A DNA stretch of 64,000 nucleotides from Hymenobacter roseosalivarius DSM 11622 (GCF_900176135.1 NZ_FWWW01000047.1:18-64017), one strand, 5' to 3'. Counted from the first letter of the stretch, positions 24,546 through 34,400 are shown. Notes: generated by a model from the letters alone, not told the origin. Translations and numbers: made by a program.

Positions 24546-27386
24546 ATGCCCAAAACTGCTTCCCTCCAGGTGTCGGCCCCCGCGGACGACCCGATTGACG
24601 CGCTTGATCCGCGCGAGTTTATTCTGATTAAAAATGCCAGGGTTCATAATCTCAAAAACCTGAGCGTAGCGCTGCCGCGCAATAAGTTTATCGTGGTGAC
24701 GGGGCTGTCGGGGTCGGGCAAGTCGAGCCTGGCGTTTGATACGTTGTACGCTGAAGGTCAGCGCATGTACGTGGAGAGCCTGAGCAGCTACGCCCGCCAG
24801 TTTCTGGGCCGCATGGACAAGCCCGACGTGGACTATATCCGGGGCATTTCGCCGGCTATTGCCATCGAGCAGAAGGTGTCTATTAAGAACAACCGCTCCA
24901 CGGTGGGCACCAGCACCGAGATTTACGATTACCTCAAGCTGCTGTTTGCGCGGGTGGGCCGCACGTTTTCGCCCGTGAGCGGGGAGCAGGTGCGCAAGGA
25001 TAACGTGGCCGACGTGGTCGATTTCCTGTTTCGCCTGCCCGATGGTACCCGCGTGATGCTGTTGTCTCCGCTGCTGCCCTCCGAAGAAGGCCGGAAGATG
25101 AGCAAAGAGCTGGATTTGCTCTTGCAAAAAGGCTACTCGCGGGTGGTGACCGAAGACGGCGAAGTGTCGTTCATCGAAGACCTGATTGGGGAAGGCAAAC
25201 CAGAAGTGAAGGGCGCTGTGCACATCATGATTGACCGCGCCGTGATTCGGCCCGATGATGAGGACTTGCAGTTCCGCCTCTCCGACTCAGTGCAAACCGC
25301 CTTTTTCGAGGGCCACGGCACCTGCCTAGTGCGCCTCGACGACGAAACCCGCACCTTCTCCGACCGCTTTGAGCTGGACGGCGTGGTCTTCGAGGAGCCG
25401 AGCGTCAACTTCTTCAGCTTCAACAACCCTTACGGCGCCTGCCAGACCTGCGAAGGCTTCGGTTCGGTGCTGGGCATTGATGAAGACCTGGTTATTCCCG
25501 ACCAGAACCTGACCGTGTTTGAGGGCGCTATTGCCCCCTGGCGCACCGATAAGCAGAGCGAATGGCTGAAGCCCTTGTTGAAAAACGGTATCCGCTTCGA
25601 TTTCCCCATTCACCGCCCTTATAACGAGCTGACCGAAGCTGAGCGTCGCTTGCTCTGGGATGGCAACAAGTACTTTGAGGGCCTCGACGCCTACTTCCGC
25701 TGGGTGAGCACCCAGACCCACAAAATTCAGTACCGCGTGCTGCAAAGCCGCTACCGGGGCCGTACCACCTGCCCCGATTGCCGCGGCACCCGCCTGCGCA
25801 AAGACGCCCAGTACGTCAAAATCGACGGCCAGAGCATCACCGACGTGGTGCTGCTGCCGGTGAGCAAGGCCCTAGAGTTTTTCAACAACCTGACCCTGAC
25901 CGAGCACGACGCCAAAGTGGCCGAGCGCCTCGTAACGGAGGTAACCAACCGCCTGGGCTACCTGCACCGCGTGGGCCTGGGCTACCTCACGCTCAACCGC
26001 CTGAGCAGCACGCTCTCAGGGGGCGAGTCGCAGCGTATTTCGCTGGCTACTTCGCTGGGTTCGGCGCTGGTGGGCTCCATGTATATTCTCGATGAGCCCA
26101 GCATCGGCCTGCACCCCAAGGACGCGGAGCAGCTCATTGGCGTGCTGCGCTCCTTGCAGAAACTCGGCAATACCGTGATTGTGGTGGAGCACGAGGAGAT
26201 GATGATGGAGCAGGCCGACCAGATTATTGACATTGGGCCGGAAGCTGGTTCGGGCGGGGGGCATTTGATGTTTCAGGGCACTTACCCGGAGATTCTTAAA
26301 AACACTAGCACCTATACCGGGCAGTATCTGGGGGGCAAAATGGAGGTGAAAGTGCCCACCTCGCGCCGTCCCTGGCGCAACGCGCTGGAAGTAACCGGCG
26401 CCCGCGAAAACAACCTCAAAAACATCAGCGTGAAGTTTCCGCTGAACGTGATGACGGTGGTAACGGGCGTATCAGGCTCGGGCAAATCGACGCTGGTGAA
26501 GCGCATTCTGGCCCCCGCATTGATGAAGCAGCTCGGCGGCGGGGCCGGGGAAGCTACCGGCCGCTTCGACCGCCTCATGGGCGTAAACGGGCAGGTGACG
26601 CACGTCGAGTTCGTCGATCAGAACCCGATTGGCAAGTCGTCGCGCTCCAACCCGGTGACGTATGTGAAGGCCTACGACGCCATTCGGACCTTGTTTTCGG
26701 AGCAGCCGTTGGCCAAAGCGCGGGGCCTGAAACCCTCACACTTCAGCTTCAACATTGAAGGTGGGCGCTGCGAAGTGTGCCAGGGCGAAGGCCAGGTGAA
26801 AATCGAAATGCAGTTTATGGCTGATATCTACCTGACCTGCGAAAGCTGCAACGGCCACAAGTTCAAGCAGGATATTCTGGACGTGAAATTCCAGGATAAA
26901 GGCATCGACGACGTGCTTGATATGACGGTGGCCGACGCGGTGGAGTTCTTTAAAGGCCAACCCAAAGTAGCCGACCGTCTCAAGCCCCTTGATGATGTAG
27001 GACTAGGCTATATCCGTCTGGGGCAGTCAGCCAACACGCTTTCAGGCGGCGAGGCCCAGCGCGTAAAGCTGGCTTCCTTCCTGACCAAAGGTGCCACTTT
27101 ACAGCAGGATAAGATCCTGTTCATCTTCGACGAGCCCAGCACCGGCCTGCACTTCCACGACATCAACAAGCTGCTCAAAGCCCTGAACGCCCTGATTGAG
27201 CAAGGCAACTCGGTCCTTATCATTGAGCACAACATCGACATCATCAAGTGCGCCGACTGGGTTATCGACCTTGGCCCAGAAGGCGGCCTGAACGGGGGGC
27301 ATTTATTGTTCGAAGGCACGCCCGAGGACCTGGTGAAGCTCAAAAACACCAACCACACGGCGCGCTTCCTAGCCGATAAGGTGTAG
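24546..27386 (+). CDS. uvrA: UvrABC system protein A
   Basis: UvrA is the damage-sensing ABC ATPase dimer of nucleotide excision repair. Two ABC modules are present. The first has Walker A GLSGSGKSSLAF, a Q-loop, a zinc module with CQTCEGFG and CPDCRGTRL, signature LSGGESQRI and Walker B YILDEPSIGLHP. The second has GVSGSGKSTL, the zinc finger CEVCQGEGQ...CESCNGHKF, signature LSGGEAQRVKLA and FIFDEPSTGLHF. From the ATG at 24546 the protein has 946 residues, the usual length. Coding density and codon use match the rest of the chromosome, unlike the AT-rich gene just upstream. A perfect-stem terminator follows. Confidence 0.97.
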   Translation: MPKTASLQVSAPADDPIDALDPREFILIKNARVHNLKNLSVALPRNKFIVVTGLSGSGKSSLAFDTLYAEGQRMYVESLSSYARQFLGRMDKPDVDYIRGISPAIAIEQKVSIKNNRSTVGTSTEIYDYLKLLFARVGRTFSPVSGEQVRKDNVADVVDFLFRLPDGTRVMLLSPLLPSEEGRKMSKELDLLLQKGYSRVVTEDGEVSFIEDLIGEGKPEVKGAVHIMIDRAVIRPDDEDLQFRLSDSVQTAFFEGHGTCLVRLDDETRTFSDRFELDGVVFEEPSVNFFSFNNPYGACQTCEGFGSVLGIDEDLVIPDQNLTVFEGAIAPWRTDKQSEWLKPLLKNGIRFDFPIHRPYNELTEAERRLLWDGNKYFEGLDAYFRWVSTQTHKIQYRVLQSRYRGRTTCPDCRGTRLRKDAQYVKIDGQSITDVVLLPVSKALEFFNNLTLTEHDAKVAERLVTEVTNRLGYLHRVGLGYLTLNRLSSTLSGGESQRISLATSLGSALVGSMYILDEPSIGLHPKDAEQLIGVLRSLQKLGNTVIVVEHEEMMMEQADQIIDIGPEAGSGGGHLMFQGTYPEILKNTSTYTGQYLGGKMEVKVPTSRRPWRNALEVTGARENNLKNISVKFPLNVMTVVTGVSGSGKSTLVKRILAPALMKQLGGGAGEATGRFDRLMGVNGQVTHVEFVDQNPIGKSSRSNPVTYVKAYDAIRTLFSEQPLAKARGLKPSHFSFNIEGGRCEVCQGEGQVKIEMQFMADIYLTCESCNGHKFKQDILDVKFQDKGIDDVLDMTVADAVEFFKGQPKVADRLKPLDDVGLGYIRLGQSANTLSGGEAQRVKLASFLTKGATLQQDKILFIFDEPSTGLHFHDINKLLKALNALIEQGNSVLIIEHNIDIIKCADWVIDLGPEGGLNGGHLLFEGTPEDLVKLKNTNHTARFLADKV

Positions 27387-27417
27387 CGCCACCAAACCAG
27401 ATTTCTCGTAAAACGAA

Positions 27418-27445
27418 GGAGCCGCTACTTAGCGGCTCCTTTTTT
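27418..27445 (+). terminator. Intrinsic terminator after uvrA
   Basis: GGAGCCGCT, an ACTT loop, AGCGGCTCC and six T form a nine-pair perfect stem. It starts 32 bases after the uvrA stop. Confidence 0.88.
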
Positions 27446-27454
27446 ATTGCAGCT

Positions 27455-27868
27455 ATGATTTTAAGCGTCGAAGAAAAATTCCGAATAGGAGAGCCAGAGC
27501 CCGGTGAGAAAAACCGCCTAATCAGCAGCGAAGCGGTCAATAACGAGTTTCAGGTCCTCCTCGAAGACGATGGCACTACTGGCTACTTCTATGCTTTGCG
27601 CAATACAGGTGAATTAGAATTACTTGATGCGCTCCACATCTACAATGTCGCCGATATTGAAGATCGAGAAGTGCCAATAACTGCCCAGATTTTCTGGGAC
27701 GAAGCCCAGAATACGGCTGTGCTGCTCATCAACGGCTCGAGCCACGCGCTCTATGACTTTCAGCGCCAAGCTGGGTTTTGTCGCAACGCTTTTCCGCCCG
27801 CCAAAAATGGGCAGCTAGGCTCGCGGGAGCTAACGGATGAGCTGGTAGATAAATACTTTGCGGCCTGA
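27455..27868 (+). CDS. DUF2251-like protein
   Basis: A 137-residue cytoplasmic protein without signal or membrane segment. The central part (NNEFQVLLEDDGTTGYFYAL, then LLDALHIYNVADI) matches my recollection of DUF2251, a family of unknown function. The identification is by eye only. The C-terminus QLGSRELTDELVDKYF may form a helix. It begins ten bases after the uvrA terminator, with no obvious promoter of its own, and ends next to a large inverted repeat. Confidence 0.65.
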   Translation: MILSVEEKFRIGEPEPGEKNRLISSEAVNNEFQVLLEDDGTTGYFYALRNTGELELLDALHIYNVADIEDREVPITAQIFWDEAQNTAVLLINGSSHALYDFQRQAGFCRNAFPPAKNGQLGSRELTDELVDKYFAA

Positions 27869-27886
27869 AGTCGGCTGGGGGGCAAA

Positions 27887-28107
27887 TTGGGTGTCAGAAC
27901 GATGTAGAGACGCATACTTGCGTCTCGTCGTTGAACGATAGTCGTCTGATCATCCTGGGGCACGAAGGACCTTATTACGCCTGAACAAGCCGTTGTGACG
28001 CTAGTCGGTCTCATTCTATAAGGTCCTCCCTGCGTCAGGATGACAACTAAACAACCTCAGCAACGACGAGACGCAAGTATGCGTCTCTACACCGTTCTGA
28101 CCCCCAA
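27887..28107. repeat. Nested inverted repeat, family B
   Basis: The outer arms are about 45 bases. The left holds GTAGAGACGCATACTTGCGT (27903-) and the right its complement (28070-28089), with TCAGAACG/CGTTCTGA at the ends. Each outer arm is itself a hairpin (GAGACGCA...TGCGTCTC). Nested inside is a second pair, ATCATCCTGGGGCACGAAGG and its partner near 28020-28043 (AGGTCCTCCCTGCGTCAGGA). Both motifs belong to widely dispersed bacterial intergenic repeats (GTAGAGACGC and GTCATCCTGAGC types). It reaches to the uxuA stop codon and may act as its terminator. Confidence 0.75.
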
Positions 28108-29280
28108 TTATTCTGATGCTAAGCTGCGCGAAATGCCCATTTCCAACCCCCGCAGCTCCGCCAATCCCCGCAGGCGACCGATGGCGGAGTAGCCGGGGTT
28201 GGTTTTTTTGTGCAGGTCGTCGAGCATCTGGTGGCCGTGGTCGGGGCGCATGGGCAGGCTCACCTGGCGCTGGCGCATTACGGCTATCAGCTCGCGCATG
28301 ACGGCGTACATATCTACGTCGCCCTCCAGGTGGTTGGCTTCGTAAAAATCGCCCCCCAGGTCGCGCTGGGTGCTGCGCAGATGGATAAAGTGAATGCGCT
28401 CGGCAAACTGGCGCACCATCTGCGGCAGGTCGTTGTCGGCCCGTACGCCGAAGGAGCCGGTGCAGAAGCACAGGCCGTTGTGCAGGGAAGGCACGGCCGT
28501 GGCTAAGGCTTCCACGTCGGCGGCCGTGCTTACCACGCGCGGCAACCCCAGAATAGGGTAGGGCGGGTCGTCGGGGTGAATGGCTAAGTTCACACCTACT
28601 TCCTCGGCTACCGGCACAATGGCTTGCAAAAACAGAATCAGGTGGTGGCGAAGCTGCGCCGCGTCGATGCCGTCGTAGGCATCCAGCGCCTGCTGAAATT
28701 GGGCGAGCGTGAAGCTTTCCTCGCTGCCGGGCAGGCCGGCAATGATGTTGCGTTCCAGCTGGTGCCGCTCCGCATCGCTCATAGCCGTTAAGCGCGCCTC
28801 AGCCCGCGCCACTTCTTCGGGAGTATATTCCTGTGCTGCTCCACGCCGCTTTAGAAGCAGAGCATCGAAGGCAACAAAAGTATCTTTCTCGAAGCGCAAA
28901 GCTTTGGAGCCGTCTTCTATTTCGTAGGCCAGATCCGTGCGTGTCCAGTCTAGCACGGGCATGAAGTTGTAGGTGACGGTGTGAATGCCGCAGGCTGCCA
29001 GATTGCGCAGGCTTTGCTGGTAGTTGGCAATGTATTGCTCGAAATTACCCGTGCGGGTTTTAATTTGCTCATGCACGGGCACGCTTTCTACCACGCTCCA
29101 CGTCAGGCCCGCGGCGGCTACTTCGGCCTGCCGTTGCTGGATGTCGGCCACCGGCCATACTTCGCCATTAGGTATATAGTGCAGGGCCGACACCACATCG
29201 GTAGCGCCGGCCTGACGAATATCGGAGAGGCTGACCGGGTCGTTGGGGCCGTACCAGCGCCAGCTTTGAATGATAGGCAT
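28108..29280 (-). CDS. uxuA: Mannonate dehydratase
   Basis: UxuA dehydrates D-mannonate to 2-keto-3-deoxygluconate in glucuronate breakdown. It is a TIM-barrel enzyme using divalent metal. The 390 residues start [17 protein letters not shown], standard for the family, and contain [51 protein letters not shown] and [15 protein letters not shown], which carry the metal-binding His, Cys, Asp and His residues. The gene is followed upstream by a repeat element and then the SDR oxidoreductase on the same strand. Together they would turn fructuronate into KDG. The context is a xylan cluster, whose glucuronate side chains would supply the substrate. Confidence 0.95.
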   Translation of the reverse strand: MPIIQSWRWYGPNDPVSLSDIRQAGATDVVSALHYIPNGEVWPVADIQQRQAEVAAAGLTWSVVESVPVHEQIKTRTGNFEQYIANYQQSLRNLAACGIHTVTYNFMPVLDWTRTDLAYEIEDGSKALRFEKDTFVAFDALLLKRRGAAQEYTPEEVARAEARLTAMSDAERHQLERNIIAGLPGSEESFTLAQFQQALDAYDGIDAAQLRHHLILFLQAIVPVAEEVGVNLAIHPDDPPYPILGLPRVVSTAADVEALATAVPSLHNGLCFCTGSFGVRADNDLPQMVRQFAERIHFIHLRSTQRDLGGDFYEANHLEGDVDMYAVMRELIAVMRQRQVSLPMRPDHGHQMLDDLHKKTNPGYSAIGRLRGLAELRGLEMGISRSLASE

Positions 29281-29300
29281 AGATTAGAACTACAATTCGT

Positions 29301-29480
29301 TTGTCATGCAGAGCAGAGCGAAGCATCTCTGCCGCTTCGTTGCAATACCGTTGAGATTAGTAACCAGTAGAGATGCTTCGACAAGCGGACGCTAGATTAA
29401 GCATGATCGCCTTTTTAGTAGAAGTCAGCACCACAACATCAGCCCGCGAGATGCCTCGCTGCGCTCTGCATGATGTTCTT
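29301..29480. repeat. Palindromic interspersed repeat, family A (long form)
   Basis: The ends GTCATGCAGAGCAGAGCGAA and GCTGCGCTCTGCATGATGTT are inverted. The centre (about 29340-29430) shares a core with the copy at 56957-57174: GAGATTAGT, AGTAGAGATGCTTCGACA, GCGGACGCTAGAT and GATCGCCTTTT. It fills the gap between uxuA and the SDR gene. The shared core shows that this is a defined element, not a chance palindrome. Confidence 0.75.
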
Positions 29481-29500
29481 TTAAACACATTAACGGCTAA

Positions 29501-30322
29501 TTATACGCCGCTGTATGCATTGAAGCCACCATCTACTAATATCGTTTCGCCGCTCACAAAACGCGAAGCATCACTTAGTAAATAGATGAGCGTGCCAGTC
29601 AGCTCCTCCGGCACGCCGAAGCGCTGGTAGGGCGTGTGGGCAATGAATTTGCGGGCGCGCTCGGTGGGGTTGCCGTTTGTATCTACCAATAACGAGCGGT
29701 TTTGCTCGGTCAGAAATACGCCGGGGGCAATGGCGTTCATGCGTAGCGCGCCGCCGTAGCGCAGGCCCAACTCCACGGCCATCCACTGGGTATAGGCTTC
29801 CACGGCTTTTTTGGCCATCGTGTAGCCCAGCACCCGCGTGAGGGGCCGCTGGGCAGTAAGGGACGAGATATTGACGATGGAGCCCCGGCCTTTTTCGGCC
29901 ATCACGCGCCCGAATACCGTGGTTGGGATGACGGTGCCGAACAGGTTCAGGTCCACGGCCTGGCGGGTCTGCTCAATGCTGAGGTCGAATAAATCCTGGT
30001 CGGGGCCGACGTTGGCGCCGGGCAAATTGCCCCCTGCCGCGTTCACCAAGCCGTCAATAGTGCCCCAGGTGGCTACGATTTCTTCGCAGGCGGCCTGCAT
30101 TTTTTCTTTGTCCAGCACATCGGTCAGCACCGCTATTGCTTCGCCGCCGCCGGCCCGGATGGCCGCGACGCGGGCCGCCGCCCGCGTCGCGTCGCGGCCG
30201 AGCACCACTACTTTGGCACCCGCCTCGGCCACTGCCAGCGACAGGGCCTCGCCGAGCACCCCGGTAGCGCCTGTGATGACAATGACCTTACCGTGCAGGG
30301 AAAACTGGTCGAGAGAGGACAT
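29501..30322 (-). CDS. SDR oxidoreductase, probable D-mannonate/fructuronate oxidoreductase
   Basis: A short-chain dehydrogenase of 273 residues from the ATG at 30322. The Rossmann glycine motif is GATGVLGEAL, followed by the NAAG motif (VNAAGGNLPG), the catalytic Ser in NISSLTA and Y-x3-K in GYTMAKKAVE. The C-terminus has VSGETILVDGGFNAYSG. In several Bacteroidota an SDR next to uxuA replaces classical UxuB and reduces D-fructuronate to D-mannonate, which fits here. A longer frame up to 30385 would add a poor proline- and serine-rich leader. The sugar specificity is inferred from context, not from residues. Confidence 0.8.
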   Translation of the reverse strand: MSSLDQFSLHGKVIVITGATGVLGEALSLAVAEAGAKVVVLGRDATRAAARVAAIRAGGGEAIAVLTDVLDKEKMQAACEEIVATWGTIDGLVNAAGGNLPGANVGPDQDLFDLSIEQTRQAVDLNLFGTVIPTTVFGRVMAEKGRGSIVNISSLTAQRPLTRVLGYTMAKKAVEAYTQWMAVELGLRYGGALRMNAIAPGVFLTEQNRSLLVDTNGNPTERARKFIAHTPYQRFGVPEELTGTLIYLLSDASRFVSGETILVDGGFNAYSGV

Positions 30323-30392
30323 AGGGCGGGATGTAAGAGCGGGAGAAGCGGTGGGCACCGCTGGGGTGAATAAAGACATAGCCAACGAGTGC

Positions 30393-32638
30393 TTACGGTA
30401 CTAACGTCAATTTGCTCTCCAACCGAATATCGTCGGATGCTGAGCCAATCATCAGTTGAAACTCGCCGGGCTCCGCGGCCCATTGCAGCTGCTGGTTGTA
30501 GAAGGCAAGCTTGTCCTGGTCGATGGTAAACGTAACGGTTTGGGTTTCGCCCGGCTTGAGGCTGATTTTTTTGAAATCCTTCAGCTCCTTCAACGGCCGC
30601 GCCACCGAGGCCACCATATCGCGCAGATAAAGCTGCACTACTTCCTCACCAGCGCGCTGGCCTGTATTGGTTACCGTAAATTGCACCTGCACCGTTTGGC
30701 CGGCACTCATGCTTAGCTGGCTGATTTTCAAGTTGTCATACTTAAACGTAGTGTAGCTCAGCCCGTGCCCGAAAGCGTAGCGCGGCGTATTGGGCGCGTC
30801 GATGTACGCCGATTTGTATCGAATGTCGCCGGGCTTGGTGACGGGTCGGCCGGTGCTGTATTGCTGGTAGCTAATCGGAATTTGCCCCCCAGACTGCGGA
30901 AACGTAGACGGCAGCTTGCCCGACGGATTATACTCGCCATACAACACATTGGCCAGTGCCGTGCCGCTCTCCGAACCCGGCCACCAGCCGTACAAAATGG
31001 CGTCGGCCTGGTCGGCAATGGCGTTAAAAATAAGCGGGCGGCCCGCCATGATGATGACCACAATGGGCTTGCCGGTAGCTTTCAGGGTCTGAAACAACTC
31101 TTCCTGCACACCGGGCAAATGAATGTCGGCGCGCGACTTAGCCTCGCCGCTCATATCCCAGGTTTCGCCCACGGTCAGCACCACTACGTCGGCGGCTTTG
31201 GCGGTTTCTACTGCTTGCGCGAAGCCGGCGCGAGAGTCGCCCAGCACCTCGCAGCCTTTGGTATAGAGCACCTGGGGGGCATTTTTGCCGCCGCGCTTCG
31301 TCAGGCCGTCATATACGGAGGTAATCTGGGTGGTGTCAGCCAGCACAATCCAGCTGCCGGCGAGGTCGCGCTTGGCCTTGGTCAGTGGGCCGATAAGGGC
31401 GATTTTGCGCTGCGGGGCCAGCGGAAGCATGTTCTTATCGTTCTTCAGCAACACGATGGATTTCTGCGCCATCTGGCGGGCGGCCACGCGGTGCTGGGGG
31501 TCGCTGAGGACCTTTTTTTCGCGCTTCGCATCCGAGAATTTGTACGGGTCATCGAACAAGCCCAATTCGAACTTCTTCCTCAGAATGCGGCGCACGGCAT
31601 CATCCACAAGCCCTACGTCCGCTTTGCCATCCTTCACCAATTGCGCCAATGAAGCAGAGTAAGCATCGCTTTCTATGTCCATGTCGCTGCCGGCGGTTAT
31701 GGCTTTCTGGGCGGCGGCGGCTTTATCCAAAGCATAGCCCCAGGGCACCATTTCCTTAATTGAGCCCCAATCGCTCACCACAAAGCCGGGGTATTTCCAC
31801 TGGCCTTTCAGAATGTCGCGCTGCAAATAGCTGTTGCCGGTGGCCGGAATACCGTTCAGGGTATTAAAGGAGTTCATAAACGTGGCTACGCCCGCATCGG
31901 CTGCCGCTTTGAAGGGCGGCAAATACACCTCCCAGAGCTGCTGCTCGCTCATATCCACTACGTTATAGTCGCGGCCGGCCAGGGCGGCACCGTAGGCGGC
32001 GAAGTGCTTGGCGCAGGCCATAATGGCATCGGTGCCGCCCAGCTTCTCGCCCTGAAAACCCAGGACGCGAGCTTTGGCAATCTGGGAGCCGAGGTAAGCG
32101 TCTTCGCCCGCGCCTTCCATCACGCGGCCCCAGCGCGGGTCGCGGCCCACATCTACCATCGGCGCAAACGTCCAGTGAATACCCGAGGCCGCCGCCTCGC
32201 GGCCCGCTACGTGCGCCGATTCGCGGATGGCCGCCAGGTCCCAGGAAGCCGCTTCGCCCAACGGAATCGGGAAAACGGTCTGGTAGCCGTGAATAACATC
32301 GAGGCTGAACAGCAGCGGAATTTTCAGCCGCGACTTTAAGGCTTCGGCCTGAATAGCGTGGGTGTCGGCTACGCCTTTCACGTTCAGCATAGACCCCACC
32401 TGCCCGCTCCGAATGCTGTTGAGCAAGTCGGTTTTGCGGTTGCTGGCCGGCCCCGTCAGCTCGCGACCTGAATATTGGTTGAGCTGGCCAACTTTCTCCT
32501 CCAGAGTCATCTGGGCCAGCAAGCTGCTGACGCGTTGCTCAATAGTAGCCGCCGTGGGGGCTTTTTCTGCGCCAGCACGGTCGGGCCGGCGAAAAGCAGC
32601 GAGCCTAAAAGCAGGTAGTTGTGAAGTGGTAGGCGCAT
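30393..32638 (-). CDS. bglX: Glycoside hydrolase family 3 beta-glucosidase, one-base frameshift
   Basis: A periplasmic BglX-type GH3 enzyme that removes terminal beta-glucosyl or xylosyl units. The main frame has the N-terminal TIM barrel (LLFSLDVIHGYQTVFPIPLG, KHFAAYGA), the nucleophile Asp in GFVVSDWGS, the alpha/beta-sandwich, and a fibronectin III-like end (FTVTNTGQRAGEEVVQLYL). The expected start, MRLPLHNYLLLGSLLFAG ending in VLAQKKPP, begins at the ATG at 32638 in another frame. The two frames meet at a run of five G (32556-32560). With six G, LAQKKPP runs straight into TAATIEQRVSSLLAQ. So either the gene is broken or switchable, or one base was lost in sequencing. Intact length would be about 748 residues. 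Confidence 0.9.
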
Positions 32639-32686
32639 TCTGTTGGTATAAAAAGTCGCCGTTGAAGGGCGACAACAAATGATAAT

Positions 32687-32822
32687 ATGTTCACTGGCGG
32701 CCACGGGCCACAGCTTTTCAATCAGCATCGGCGCATTTCACCCACCAAGGCGGCCGACGCGTGAATTACTGAAAAGCTGCTTTCCCATTTCCCAATGTGG
32801 CCCGTGGCCGCCAAGTGAACAT
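32687..32822. repeat. Long inverted repeat overlapping the xylanase 3' end
   Basis: ATGTTCACTGGCGGCCACGG with GCCACA next (32687-32712) is mirrored at 32797-32822 with one extra base. A second block, GCTTTTCA and TGAAAAGC, lies inside each arm, offset by about 17 bases. The right arm lies inside the last codons of the GH10 gene. It may be a small mobile or REP-type element, or a large hairpin acting as transcript barrier between the xylanase and GH3 genes. No other copy was seen in the window. Confidence 0.7.
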
Positions 32823-33941
32823 AGAAGCACGGGCCTCTCTCAAGCCCGCACTAGTGCTTGTTGATTGTAAAGCCTCCACAATGCCGTCGTAGGCAGGCTT
32901 GCGTTGGTAGTTTTCGTCGAAGGGCAGGGGCCAATCTGGGCAGCTGCAGTAGCCGCGCACCCAGGTATCCGCGTCGCCCACGTTCCAGGTAGTGATGCCG
33001 TAGCGCTGGGCCGCCGGCAGCGCCTTGAATGCTTGCACGACGGCTCTGTATTTGTCTTTCTGGGCGGCGGCCAGCGCCGGGGTAAACGTGGCCGTAGTCA
33101 ACGCATCCCGGTTCATTGCAATGTCCAGCTCCGCCAGGTGCACCTTCAGCCCGGTTTGAGCAGCCGTAGTGATGGCGGTAGCCAGATTGCTATTGGAAAT
33201 ATTGCTGCTAGTATGCATTTGCAGTCCAATACCATGAATAGGTACGCCTCTGGTCTTCAGGCTATTTACCAGGCTTAGAATAGCTGTTCGCTTGGTGGTG
33301 CTGTACTCGTGGCCGTAGTCATTGTAGAAAAGCAACGCAGCGGGGTTGGCCTGGTGAGCGTACTCAAAGGCCCGCGCGATGTAGTCGTCGCCGAGCTTTT
33401 GCCGCCAGATGCTGTTGCGCAGCTGCCCATCATCTTCAAACGCTTCATTCACGACATCCCACGCCGCCACTTTGCCTTTAAAGTGCGTTACAACCGTCTG
33501 GATATGGGTTTTCATCAGGTTCTCCCAAGTCGCCGTGCTGTCCTGGTAGCTGGTCACCCAACCAGGCAGCGACTTGTACCAGATGAGTGTGTGGCCGTGC
33601 ACGCGGGCGTTATTCTGCTGCGCAAAGTCAACCAAATAGTCAGCGTCGGTCCAGTTGTAGACCGCCTCGCTGGGGTGCAGCGCGCCAAATTTCATGGCGT
33701 TTTCGGCCGTCACGCTGTTGTACTCGGTCTTTACCACGTTCAGGTAAGCGGGCCGCGTTTTCAGCAGGTTGATATTCACTGCGGCACCTATCGGGAAGGG
33801 TGCCAGCTGCCGCAGCGTGGTGCTGGGGGGCGTTTTTGGCGGCGTGGGCGTTGGGATGGGTATTGCCTGCGTCTTCTCCTTATCGCCGCATTGCAGGAGC
33901 AGTAGCAAAGCCAGACTACCGAGTAGGGCGTTGGTTTTCAT
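32766..33941 (-). CDS. GH10 endo-1,4-beta-xylanase (lipoprotein)
   Basis: A surface or periplasmic xylanase of 391 residues from the ATG at 33941. The signal peptide ends in the lipobox LLLQC, followed by a proline/threonine linker. The GH10 barrel has FGALHPSEAVYNW, VHGHTLIWY, the acid/base Glu in WDVVNEAFED, HGIGLQMH and the nucleophile Glu in HLAELDIAM. It ends in YGITTWNVGDADTW and RKPAYDGIVEAL. About 30 residues after that do not look like GH10 sequence. They are encoded by an inverted repeat, so the natural stop may have been lost. It fits the xylan/glucuronate cluster around it. Confidence 0.93.
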   Translation of the reverse strand: MKTNALLGSLALLLLLQCGDKEKTQAIPIPTPTPPKTPPSTTLRQLAPFPIGAAVNINLLKTRPAYLNVVKTEYNSVTAENAMKFGALHPSEAVYNWTDADYLVDFAQQNNARVHGHTLIWYKSLPGWVTSYQDSTATWENLMKTHIQTVVTHFKGKVAAWDVVNEAFEDDGQLRNSIWRQKLGDDYIARAFEYAHQANPAALLFYNDYGHEYSTTKRTAILSLVNSLKTRGVPIHGIGLQMHTSSNISNSNLATAITTAAQTGLKVHLAELDIAMNRDALTTATFTPALAAAQKDKYRAVVQAFKALPAAQRYGITTWNVGDADTWVRGYCSCPDWPLPFDENYQRKPAYDGIVEALQSTSTSAGLREARASMFTWRPRATLGNGKAAFQ

Positions 33942-34040
33942 GGGCAATTACGGAAAAAACAACTGGTGAAAGGTGGATGCTGACGGCGCTTCAGACACCC
34001 GGAAAACAGCCTGGTCTGCTGCTCGAATAAGCAGCCTGAA

Positions 34041-34400
34041 TCAGGGCTGGCGTTTGTCGAAAAAGTCGGCCAGGGAGTACATCTGCTGGTTCAGCTCGCG
34101 CATCTTATCCAGCAATGGTTTGTAGGGCTCCAGGTAGTTGTTCACAATACCCTTGTTGGCGTTGGTGTTCGATGGCTCCGCGCCCACGATGGTGGGGTCG
34201 TTGTCCTGGTACTTGAACCAGTGCCAGCCCACGCAATTCTTCGATTCCAGCAAGCCCAGGGTGAAATTCTGGTAAAAAAGCCCCCTGTCCTCTTGGGTCT
34301 TCACTACCCAGCCGGCACCAGCAGTGTTGGCCAGTTCAGGAGCGTCCTCGCCCTTCACGTATCGTTCCGTCACCATAAAGGGCTTGCCGGCCAGCCTTCG
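34041..34400 (-). pseudogene. C-terminal remnant of an agarase-like glycoside hydrolase
   Basis: The frame reads GKPFMVTERYVKGED, then GAGWVVKTQEDRGLFYQN and CVGWHWFKYQDNDP, and ends properly at 34041. This matches the C-terminal end of Bacteroidota proteins annotated as agarases (large TIM-barrel hydrolases). Only about 115 residues remain and nothing of the catalytic N-terminal part is present. The fragment is preceded without a gap by the start of a SusC-like gene in another frame, so it is the right side of a deletion scar. The agarase assignment is by memory of the family and is less sure than the truncation. Confidence 0.65.

Noticed and set aside
27887..28107. Possible CRISPR array in the repeat region after the DUF2251-like gene
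   Set aside because: The units are inverted, not direct, and are not regularly spaced with unique spacers. No cas genes are in the window.
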